Of a stretch of 39,387 nucleotides of DNA, positions 32,716 through 39,387 are shown in pieces. Origin of the DNA: Pseudomonas sp. NFACC02 (GTDB lineage Bacteria; Pseudomonadota; Gammaproteobacteria; Pseudomonadales; Pseudomonadaceae); NCBI RefSeq assembly GCF_900110765.1, contig NZ_FOEO01000049.1, positions 1 to 39,387 on the forward strand, read 5' to 3'. Positions within the stretch are counted from its first letter, which is position 1, and the number at the start of each line of letters is the position of its first letter. The notes under the pieces were generated by a model. It was not told the origin of the DNA and ran no database searches. It saw nothing but the letters and a program-made list of their open reading frames with translations. The position numbers were made by a program, and so were the translations under genes.

Positions 32716-33936
32716 ATGAGCATTCAATCCGTGCCGCGTGACACACAGACGTCGAACGCAATCGCGGTCATTCGGGACGACGTCGAAGCGTTGGCCGTCG
32801 CCCGGTCGCTGGCCGAACATTTCAAGCAACACAGCGCCGAGCGTGATCGTGAGCGTCGACTGCCGCACCTCGAACTGGAACAGTTTTCCCGCTCGGGACT
32901 GTGGGGCATCAGCGTCCCGAAAGCTTTCGGTGGCGCGGGCGTTTCCAGCGTAACGCTGGCCGAGGTCATTCGGCTCATCTCCGCAGCCGATGGCTCGTTG
33001 GGACAGATCCCGCAAAACCATTTTTATGCCCTTGAAGTGCTGCGCGTGAACGGCAGCGCCAAGCAGCAAAAACGGTTGTACGCCGAGGTGCTCGCGGGCC
33101 AGCGTTTCGGCAACGCGTTGGCTGAACTGGGCACCAAGACCGCCCACGACCGCACCACACGACTGAGCCGTGACGGTAAAGGCTGGCGCATCAACGGCCG
33201 CAAGTTCTACGCGACCGGTGCGCTGTATGCCCAGCGTATTCCGACGTCTGTGATCGACGAGGACGGCGTTCAGCAACTGGCGTTCGTTCCGGCAAAGGCG
33301 ACGGGACTGAGCGTGATCGACGACTGGAGCGGTTTCGGTCAACGCACCACCGGAAGCGGCTCAGTGGTGTTCGATAACGTCTTCGTAGACGCCGATGACG
33401 TGGTGCCCTTTCAAACGGCCTTCGAGCGTCCCACCACGGTAGGCCCGCTGGCGCAGATCCTTCATGCCGCCATCGATACCGGCATCGCGCGCGCGGCGTA
33501 CGAAGACGCCCTCCATTTCGTCCGAACGCGTACGCGCCCGTGGATCGACTCCGGGATCGAAAAAGCTGTCGACGACCCCCTGACCCTGCACAGCTTTGGC
33601 AAGCTCGCCATTCGCCTGCACGCCGCCGAAGCGCTGCTTGAGCGGGCGGGTGACTACCTGGATCGCGCACAAGCCCGGACCACGGCGAACACCTTGGCCG
33701 ACGCGTCGATTGCCGTCGCCGAAGCCCGCGCCATCAGCACCGAGATCTCATTGGCCGCGAGCAGCACGCTGTTCGAGCTGTCCGGCTCACAGGCCACCCT
33801 GGCCGAACACGGCCTGGACCGGCATTGGCGCAATGCACGGGTGCACACGCTGCACGACCCCGTGCGCTGGAAGTACCACGCCATTGGCAATTTCTACCTC
33901 AACGACGTCAACCCGCCGCGCCGGGGGACGATCTGA
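32716..33936 (+). CDS. SfnB-family sulfur acquisition oxidoreductase, copy 2
   Basis: A 406-residue paralogue of copy 1 with the same order of landmarks: RDRERRLPHLELEQFSRSGL, DGSLGQIPQNHFYALE, GRKFYATGALYAQRIPTSVI, DDWSGFGQRTTGSGSVVFDN, and LDRHWRNARVHTLHDPVRWK. The two are similar throughout and arose by tandem duplication. The gene begins 22 bases after copy 1 and its stop overlaps the start of the monooxygenase gene by one base (TGATG). It probably provides a related step on a second substrate, or the two form a heteromer; neither is shown by sequence. Confidence 0.88.
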   Translation: MSIQSVPRDTQTSNAIAVIRDDVEALAVARSLAEHFKQHSAERDRERRLPHLELEQFSRSGLWGISVPKAFGGAGVSSVTLAEVIRLISAADGSLGQIPQNHFYALEVLRVNGSAKQQKRLYAEVLAGQRFGNALAELGTKTAHDRTTRLSRDGKGWRINGRKFYATGALYAQRIPTSVIDEDGVQQLAFVPAKATGLSVIDDWSGFGQRTTGSGSVVFDNVFVDADDVVPFQTAFERPTTVGPLAQILHAAIDTGIARAAYEDALHFVRTRTRPWIDSGIEKAVDDPLTLHSFGKLAIRLHAAEALLERAGDYLDRAQARTTANTLADASIAVAEARAISTEISLAASSTLFELSGSQATLAEHGLDRHWRNARVHTLHDPVRWKYHAIGNFYLNDVNPPRRGTI

Positions 33937-35300
33937 TGAGCAAGAAAAAAATCCTGCTCAACGCGTTCAACATGAACTGCATCGGCCACATCAACCATGG
34001 CTTCTGGACGCATCCGCGAGACACCTCGACCCAGTACAAGACGGTCGAGTACTGGACGAGTCTGGCGCAACTGCTGGAGCGCGGGTTGTTCGACGGGCTG
34101 TTCGTCGCCGACATCGTCGGTGTTTACGACGTGTATCAACAGTCGGTCGATGTCCCGTTGCGAGAGGCGATTCAGCTGCCCGTCAACGACCCGCTGTTGC
34201 TGGTGTCGGCCATGGCGGCGGTCACGAAAAATCTCGGGTTCGGACTGACCGCCAACCTCACCTACGAAGCGCCCTATCTGTTCGCCCGGCGCATGTCGAC
34301 GCTGGACCATCTCACACGCGGCCGCGTGGGCTGGAACATCGTCACCGGTTATCTGGACAGCGCCGCCAGGGCCATGGGTCTCAAGGAACAGATCGAGCAC
34401 GACCGCCGATACGATCAGGCGGACGAATACCTGGAGGTGCTCTACAAGCTCTGGGAGGGCAGCTGGGAAGACGACGCGGTGATTGGGGACCGACAGGCGC
34501 GCGTGTATGCCCGACCGGAGAAAGTGCATTACGTGCGCCACAGCGGCGAGTTCTATCAGGTCGAGGGTTATCACCTGTGCGAGCCCTCCCCACAACGCAC
34601 ACCCGTGTTGTTTCAAGCCGGCAGCTCCGACCGGGGCTTACAGTTCGCGGGCAGTAACGCCGAATGCGTGTTCATCAGTGGACAGAACAAACCCGCGACC
34701 CGCGAGCAGGTGAACCGGGTACGCGCCAGCGCTGTCGCGGCAGGGCGTAATCCAGACGACATCAAGGTGTTCATGGGCCTCAACGTTATCGTCGGCGCCA
34801 CCGAGCAAGCCGCCCGGGCCAAGCATGCGGAGTACCTGGAGTACGCCAGCGCCGAGGCCGGACTGGCGCATTTTTCCGCGTCGACCGGAATCGACTTCGC
34901 CGGCTATGACCTGAATGAGCCTATCCAGCACGTTAAAGGCAACGCCATTCAGTCGGCGACGAAGATCCTCAAAAACAACGACTGGACACGTCAGAAACTG
35001 CTCGATCAGCACGCACTGGGCGGTCGTTACTTCACCGTCATCGGTTCGCCCGGGCAGGTCGCTGACGAGCTGGAGTCCTGGATTGCCGAAACAGGCCTGG
35101 ACGGCTTCAACCTGACCCGGATCGTAACCCCCGAGAGCTACGAAGATTTCATCGACCTGGTGATTCCCGAATTACAGAAGCGTGGGTCGTACAAAACCGC
35201 CTACGAGCAAGGAACGTTGCGCGAGAAGTTGTTCGCCGAGGGTGGACCAACGCTGCCGGAGCGGCACGCGGGCGCGGGTTACCGCAAGCGCACTGACTGA
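33936..35300 (+). CDS. NtaA/SnaA/DszA-family FMN-dependent monooxygenase
   Basis: A 454-residue member of the bacterial luciferase-like flavin monooxygenases, NtaA/SnaA/DszA/SoxA group, which oxidise nitrogen or sulfur compounds with reduced FMN supplied by a separate reductase. Typical stretches: NMNCIGHINHGFWTHPRDTS, LLERGLFDGLFVADIVGVYD, YEAPYLFARRMSTLDHLTRG, RVGWNIVTGYLDSAARAMGL, TPVLFQAGSSDRGLQFAGSN, and TGLDGFNLTRIVTPESYEDF. The start overlaps the sfnB2 stop. It has no flavin reductase partner in the window. The C-S bond-cleaving role is inferred from neighbours. Confidence 0.92.
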   Translation: MSKKKILLNAFNMNCIGHINHGFWTHPRDTSTQYKTVEYWTSLAQLLERGLFDGLFVADIVGVYDVYQQSVDVPLREAIQLPVNDPLLLVSAMAAVTKNLGFGLTANLTYEAPYLFARRMSTLDHLTRGRVGWNIVTGYLDSAARAMGLKEQIEHDRRYDQADEYLEVLYKLWEGSWEDDAVIGDRQARVYARPEKVHYVRHSGEFYQVEGYHLCEPSPQRTPVLFQAGSSDRGLQFAGSNAECVFISGQNKPATREQVNRVRASAVAAGRNPDDIKVFMGLNVIVGATEQAARAKHAEYLEYASAEAGLAHFSASTGIDFAGYDLNEPIQHVKGNAIQSATKILKNNDWTRQKLLDQHALGGRYFTVIGSPGQVADELESWIAETGLDGFNLTRIVTPESYEDFIDLVIPELQKRGSYKTAYEQGTLREKLFAEGGPTLPERHAGAGYRKRTD

Positions 35301-35346
35301 CGATGAACATTCAACCCAGACCAACGACTGAACCGGACAACACACC

Positions 35347-36141
35347 ATGAGCAAAACACTTCTGACGCTGGCCCTCTCCCTCGGCCTGTTCACCGGCTTC
35401 GCGCAAGCCACCGATCAACCGTTGAAAATCGGCACCACCGCCGCTTTCGCGATTCCGCTGGAAGCCGCCGTCGCCGAAGCCGACAAGCAAGGCCTGAAGG
35501 TCGAACTGGTGGAATTCACCGACTGGATCGCGCCCAATGTCAGCCTCAATGCGGGCGACATCGATGTGAATTACTTCCAGCACATTCCGTTTCTGGAAAA
35601 TGCCAAGGCGGCATCGGGCTTTGACCTCGTTCCTTACGCGCCGGGCATCATCAACAACGTCGGGCTGTATTCGAAGCAGTACAAAAGCTTCGATGAATTG
35701 CCAACCGGCGCCACGGTGGCCATCGCCAACGACCCGATCAACAGCGGGCGCGGTCTGCAACTGCTGGCTAAGGCGGGTCTGATCACCCTCAAGCCCGGCG
35801 TGGGCTACAAGGCGACCGAAGATGACATCACCAGCAACCCGAAAAAGCTCAAGCTGATTCAGGTCGAGGCAGTGCAACTGGTACGCGCCTATGACGACGC
35901 CGATCTGGTCCAGGGTTACCCCGCCTACATACGTCTGGCAAAAACCTTCGACGCCAGCTCGGCCATTCTCTTTGACGGCCTCGACCACCCTGAATACGTC
36001 ATCCAGTTCGTGATCAAGCCGGACCACAGGAACGACCCTCGACTGGCCCGATTCGTCGACATCTACCAACACTCGCCAGTGGTGCGTGCCTCGCTGGACA
36101 AGGTGAATGGCTCGCTGTACCAGGTTGGCTGGAAGAACTGA
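35347..36141 (+). CDS. metQ: MetQ/NlpA-family substrate-binding protein
   Basis: A 264-residue periplasmic binding protein of the NlpA/MetQ family. Its signal peptide (MSKTLLTLALSLGLFTGFAQ) is of the ordinary type: no Cys lies at the cleavage site, so unlike most MetQ it is a soluble protein. The mature part has PLKIGTTAAFAIPLEAAVAE, VNYFQHIPFLENAKAASGFD, and ANDPINSGRGLQLLAKAGLI. It starts 46 bases after the monooxygenase stop, and its stop is one base before metN. The ligand may be methionine or, more likely here, the organosulfur substrate of the upstream oxidases. Confidence 0.88.
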   Translation: MSKTLLTLALSLGLFTGFAQATDQPLKIGTTAAFAIPLEAAVAEADKQGLKVELVEFTDWIAPNVSLNAGDIDVNYFQHIPFLENAKAASGFDLVPYAPGIINNVGLYSKQYKSFDELPTGATVAIANDPINSGRGLQLLAKAGLITLKPGVGYKATEDDITSNPKKLKLIQVEAVQLVRAYDDADLVQGYPAYIRLAKTFDASSAILFDGLDHPEYVIQFVIKPDHRNDPRLARFVDIYQHSPVVRASLDKVNGSLYQVGWKN

Positions 36142-36142
36142 C

Positions 36143-37270
36143 ATGACCGCGATCGCCCAACCTTCATCGCCGCCAGAACCCACTGTTGCTCGCGCAGCCG
36201 AGCGAGCCGAGCTTTTTCCCGAGAAAGCCCACGCCCATGTGCGCTTCAGCCAACTGGGCAAAATTTACGCAGGCCAACAAGGCCCGGTCGCGGCCCTTCA
36301 AGGCATCGATCTGGATATCCAGCGCGGCGAGATATTCGGGATCATCGGACGCAGCGGCGCAGGCAAATCGTCGTTGATTCGCACCATCAACCGCCTGGAA
36401 CAACCCAGCAGTGGCCGAGTATTGATCGATCAGGTCGACATCGCAGCCTTCAACGAAGACAAGCTGGTGGAACTGCGTCGAAGGATCGGCATGATCTTTC
36501 AGCACTTCAACCTGATGTCCGCCAAGACGGTCTGGAAAAACGTCGAGCTGCCTTTGAAAGTGGCGGGCGTACCCAAGGAGCAACGTCAGCGCAAGGTCGC
36601 TGAACTGCTGGAGCTGGTGGGTCTGCAGGACAAACACACCGTCTATCCCGCGCAGTTGTCAGGCGGACAGAAGCAGCGCGTCGGCATCGCCCGCGCGCTG
36701 GTACACGACCCGGCAATTCTGCTGTGCGATGAGGCCACCTCCGCGCTCGACCCGGAAACCACACAGTCGATTCTTTCGCTGTTGCGTGACATCAATCGGC
36801 GACTCGGCCTGACGATTATCCTGATCACGCACGAAATGGCCGTGATCCGCGAAATCTGCGACCGCGTCGTGGTGCTTGAACGCGGACAGATCGTCGAACA
36901 AGGGCCGGTCTGGCAAGTGTTCGGCGATCCTCAACATGAGGTGAGCAAAACCCTGTTGGCGCCGTTGCAACACGCGCTGCCCGATGACCTGCAGGCGTGC
37001 TTGCGGCCCCAGCCCTCTGACGGACACCGCAGTGTCGTGCTCGACCTGCAGTTTACGGGCGGCACTGCCCATGAGCCTGATCTGTCGGCCTTGTTCGGCG
37101 CGTTCGGTGGCCGCGTCAGTTTGTTGCACGGCGGTGTAGAGCGTATTCAAGGCCGGGCGCTGGGACACCTTTTGCTGGTTATTCGTCATTCGTCGTTGTC
37201 CGTCGAAGAGCTGCTCATTCGCGCCCGCAAACAGGCGCAACACGTACAGGTACTCGGTTATGTGGCTTGA
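36143..37270 (+). CDS. metN: MetN-type ABC transporter ATP-binding protein
   Basis: A 375-residue ATPase of the MetN family. Motifs: Walker A GRSGAGKSSLIR, Q-loop GMIFQHFNLM, signature LSGGQKQRVGIARAL, Walker B ILLCDEATSALDPE, H-loop LITHEMAVIREIC. The C-terminal 90 residues (from about VVLDLQFTGG to QHVQVLGYVA) form the NIL regulatory domain seen in MetN, which in E. coli binds methionine and inhibits transport. It carries an unusual 30-residue N-terminal extension. The stop overlaps metI by 11 bases. Confidence 0.92.
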   Translation: MTAIAQPSSPPEPTVARAAERAELFPEKAHAHVRFSQLGKIYAGQQGPVAALQGIDLDIQRGEIFGIIGRSGAGKSSLIRTINRLEQPSSGRVLIDQVDIAAFNEDKLVELRRRIGMIFQHFNLMSAKTVWKNVELPLKVAGVPKEQRQRKVAELLELVGLQDKHTVYPAQLSGGQKQRVGIARALVHDPAILLCDEATSALDPETTQSILSLLRDINRRLGLTIILITHEMAVIREICDRVVVLERGQIVEQGPVWQVFGDPQHEVSKTLLAPLQHALPDDLQACLRPQPSDGHRSVVLDLQFTGGTAHEPDLSALFGAFGGRVSLLHGGVERIQGRALGHLLLVIRHSSLSVEELLIRARKQAQHVQVLGYVA

Positions 37271-37904
37271 TCGTTTGTGGCAAGGGGTGATCGACACGCT
37301 CCTAATGGTCGGGGTGTCATCGTTGATTGCGCTGATTCTGGGTATCCCGCTGGCCGTGATTCTGGTCACCAGCGGCAAAGGCGGGATCTTCGAAGCGCCG
37401 AACGTCAACCGTGTGCTGGGTGCATTCGTCAACATCTTCCGCTCGGTGCCGTTTCTGATTCTGATGGTCGCGCTGATACCGCTCACCCGGCTGATCGTCG
37501 GCACGACTTACGGGGTCTGGGCCGCCGTCGTTCCGCTGACCATTGCCGCCACGCCGTTCTTCGCACGCATCGCTGAAGTCAGCTTGCGGGAAGTGGACCA
37601 TGGCCTGATCGAAGTCGCGCAAGCCATGGGCTGCCGCCGCTGGCACATCGTCTGGCACGTGCTGTTACCCGAAGCGCTGCCCGGGATTGTCGGCGGCTTC
37701 ACCATCACCCTGGTGACCATGATCAACTCCTCGGCCATGGCCGGCGCAATCGGCGCAGGCGGCCTGGGTGACATCGCCTATCGCTACGGCTATCAGCGTT
37801 TCGACACGCAAGTGATGCTCACCGTGATCGTATTGCTGGTGGTGCTGGTGGCGGTCATTCAAGTGGGCGGGGACAGGCTGGCGGTGCGGTTGAACAAACG
37901 GTGA
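37260..37904 (+). CDS. metI: MetI-type ABC transporter permease
   Basis: A 214-residue permease with five hydrophobic segments (about residues 10-35, 48-70, 78-100, 140-165, 183-205) and the coupling loop EVDHGLIEVAQAMGCRRWHI. The length and the ending (VVLVAVIQVGGDRLAVRLNK) are those of MetI. Its ATG lies inside the end of metN, so the two are co-translated. It is the last gene of the operon; no clear terminator follows before the REP doublet at 38101. Confidence 0.93.
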   Translation: MWLDRLWQGVIDTLLMVGVSSLIALILGIPLAVILVTSGKGGIFEAPNVNRVLGAFVNIFRSVPFLILMVALIPLTRLIVGTTYGVWAAVVPLTIAATPFFARIAEVSLREVDHGLIEVAQAMGCRRWHIVWHVLLPEALPGIVGGFTITLVTMINSSAMAGAIGAGGLGDIAYRYGYQRFDTQVMLTVIVLLVVLVAVIQVGGDRLAVRLNKR

Positions 37905-38100
37905 TTGCGTGGCAATGGTACGGGTTCTTCGACCCGGGAACGGAGTTGCGAGACACGTCGAATCGCGATCTGAGGGTATGCCGCCCGTTTCGAATGCTCC
38001 CCAAACCCGTAGCAAGGCTGTGCCTGACATGACTTCACTTTGTGCGGAATCAGGATCTGAGAGGGTTCGCGGCTTCTGAATAGCAGGTTGACGCGGTACC

Positions 38101-38236
38101 TGTAGGAGCGTGGCTTGTCCCGCGATCTGCCGGGAACCGGCAGCAAGATCTGTGCATGCGGTGTGTCAGGCATAAACGGGTCGCCTGGTTTTGCTGCCGC
38201 TGCGCGGCAGATCGCGGGACAAGCCACGCTCCTACA
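38101..38236. repeat. REP doublet E, GTAG family
   Basis: The left arm starts TGTAGGAGCGTGGCTTGTCC and the right arm ends with its exact reverse complement, ACGCTCCTACA. The inner parts carry small stems (CTGCCGG-GAA-CCGGCAG and GCTGCCGC-TG-CGCGGCAG). It lies 197 bases after metI and 110 bases before the methyltransferase gene; it is the only structure in this gap. Confidence 0.9.
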
Positions 38237-38345
38237 CCTTGCAGGCAAAAGCCTTCGAGGAAGCTGTTGCTGGTTTTTCCCTGACAATTGCCCAAAACCT
38301 GAGCAAGGGTATATTGGCGGCTTCTCCGCTCTAGAATTCGCCTCA

Positions 38346-38972
38346 ATGAAACTCGACTCGCAAGACCTCGCGCAGATCACCACCGTCACTCTGGGCAATT
38401 ACAACGCCGTGGCCGAAGGCTTCCGCGAAGGGACACGGGATCACGACGTCAGTCAGAACATCCATGCGCTGCTGCGCAATATTCGAAGCGTAGCGCCGTT
38501 TCAGATTCTGGATTTCGGATGCGGGCCAGGCCGGGACTTGCGAGCATTCACGGCGATGGGACATATCGCCACCGGGCTGGACGGCTCGGAGCGTTTCGCC
38601 GAGATGGCACGCGCGGACAGCGGCTGCGAGGTGTTGCACCAGAACTTCCTGGAGCTCGACCTGCCTGCCGAACGCTTCGACGGCATCTTCGCCAACGCGT
38701 CGCTGTTTCATGTCCCGCGTCAAGAACTCCCGCGCGTGCTGCGCGAGTTGCGAGCCGCCTTGAAACCGGACGGCGTGCTGTTCAGCTCCAATCCGCGTGG
38801 CGATAATCAGGAAGGCTGGAAGGGTGAGCGCTACGGCTCGTTTCACGACCTCGAATCATGGAGCGCGCTGCTAACCGACGCCGGGTTTGTCGAGGTGGAA
38901 CACTACTATCGGCCTGAAGGGCTGCCGCGGGAACAGCAGCCATGGCTGGCGAGCGTGTGGCGCAGGGTTTAG
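38346..38972 (+). CDS. Class I SAM-dependent methyltransferase
   Basis: A 208-residue protein with the Rossmann methyltransferase motif I ILDFGCGPGRDLRAF (about residues 54-68), an acidic residue after strand 2 in TGLDGSERFAEMA, a motif IV region ERFDGIFANASLFHVPRQEL, and a post-motif LRELRAALKPDGVLFSSNPR. This is the UbiE/Tehb-like Methyltransf_11/25 type. The ATG at 38346 gives a normal N-terminus; earlier codons in this frame lie inside the REP. The substrate is not indicated by sequence or context. Confidence 0.87.
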   Translation: MKLDSQDLAQITTVTLGNYNAVAEGFREGTRDHDVSQNIHALLRNIRSVAPFQILDFGCGPGRDLRAFTAMGHIATGLDGSERFAEMARADSGCEVLHQNFLELDLPAERFDGIFANASLFHVPRQELPRVLRELRAALKPDGVLFSSNPRGDNQEGWKGERYGSFHDLESWSALLTDAGFVEVEHYYRPEGLPREQQPWLASVWRRV

Positions 38973-39025
38973 CCCGCGCCTGCCCGAAGGACGTGGGAGA
39001 TTCTATGGTTCTCGAACCGGTGGTA

Positions 39026-39206
39026 TCAGCCCGGTTTCGAGAGTCGCAACGCCTGACAGCATGCGCCACATCCCGGATGACGCAGAGCGTCATTGAATGT
39101 GTTACCACGCGGAGCGTCGTAACAATCAGCTTGCTCGCGATGGCGTGAGCCAGTTTCATCAAAGGTGAATGACAAACCGCATTCGTCAGCAAGCTGACTC
39201 CCACAG
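39026..39206. repeat. DUF1534-like repeat and REP remnant
   Basis: Minus-strand translation near 39100 gives PRGNTFNDALRHPGCGACCQ, which resembles the DUF1534 repeat ORFs (RGNAFxDALRH) known in P. syringae genomes. Just beyond, AGCTTGCTCGCGATGGCGTG (39128-39147) and CAGCAAGCTGACTCCCACAG (39187-39206) are decayed inverted copies of the second REP family. No gene is supported in 38973-39387. Confidence 0.5.
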
Positions 39207-39261
39207 GTTTTGCGTTCGACCGGCCGTTGATGCGGCGACCTACGAAAGCGCATGGCGCGCT

Positions 39262-39387
39262 TCGCTTTTGATCTTGATCTTCATACCGCAGCAGGCCAGA
39301 CACCACAAAGCGCGACTTGGGTGCAGGCCAAACGCAGACGACGCGCAGTGGGCCGAGCGGCATGGATGCCGCGAGAGCGCCGTCAGG
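39262..39387. repeat. Start of a recurring Pseudomonas intergenic repeat, cut by the window end
   Basis: The stretch from TTTTGATCTTGATCTTC through CGACGCGCAGTGGGCCGAG and the 7-base-pair hairpin GCGGCAT-GG-ATGCCGC (39357-39372) resembles, from memory, a multi-copy intergenic element of Pseudomonas chromosomes. It continues beyond the window. Confidence 0.45.

Noticed and set aside
1..39387. CRISPR array, tRNA or rRNA genes, prophage or insertion sequence ends
   Set aside because: No regularly spaced direct repeats, no tRNA or rRNA signatures and no IS-type terminal repeats with a transposase (other than the RAYT) were seen on reading.

Overview
The window reads as chromosomal DNA of a Pseudomonas species, most likely close to the P. 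syringae group. The gene order pchP - folA - DUF2868/DUF3482 pair - ilvD, the glnA - DUF4124 x2 - ntrB - ntrC block, the high GC content, the Pseudomonas-type REP elements with a REP-associated tyrosine transposase (RAYT), and a DUF1534-like repeat at the right end all point that way. This assignment is from recognition of families and order, not from a database search. No rRNA, tRNA, CRISPR array or prophage was seen.

Layout. 1-750: a REP doublet followed by a RAYT gene. 1006-8486: metabolic core genes (ilvD; pchP and folA on the minus strand; a two-gene membrane/GTPase unit; a YkgJ-type cysteine-cluster protein). 8636-12101: typA and thiI on the minus strand. 12190-20470: a nitrogen-control block: glnA behind a sigma-54 promoter with two NtrC-like sites, a cupin lipoprotein, two DUF4124 proteins, ntrB, ntrC, then an amidase behind a stem-loop that covers its ribosome binding site. 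20433-24557: an aldo/keto reductase divergent from a LysR regulator, and a BetT choline transporter with a BetI-type operator. 24934-37904: a sulfur region: serine acetyltransferase, D-cysteine desulfhydrase, a cystine ABC importer (tcyJ-tcyL-tcyN), an AT-rich interruption with an unknown two-repeat protein and a tiny peptide gene, then two SfnB-type oxidoreductases, an FMN monooxygenase and a MetQNI-type importer, arranged as a tight operon. 38101-39387: another REP doublet, a SAM methyltransferase and a repeat-rich tail.

How the genes work together. Glutamine synthetase is the ammonia-assimilating enzyme and NtrBC is the two-component system that controls it; the promoter upstream of glnA carries the expected sites with enhancer spacing like that of E. 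coli glnA. The sulfur genes form a scavenging programme: import of cystine, release of sulfide from D-cysteine, synthesis of O-acetylserine as sulfide acceptor, and import plus flavin-dependent oxidation of an unidentified organosulfur compound. Five REP doublets of one family are scattered between these units, with one RAYT gene of the kind thought to mobilise them. The most interesting points are the RAYT/REP set, the glnA enhancer geometry, the amidase leader stem-loop, the sulfur operon with paired SfnB paralogues and a dedicated importer, and the strong-SD 26-residue peptide in front of it.
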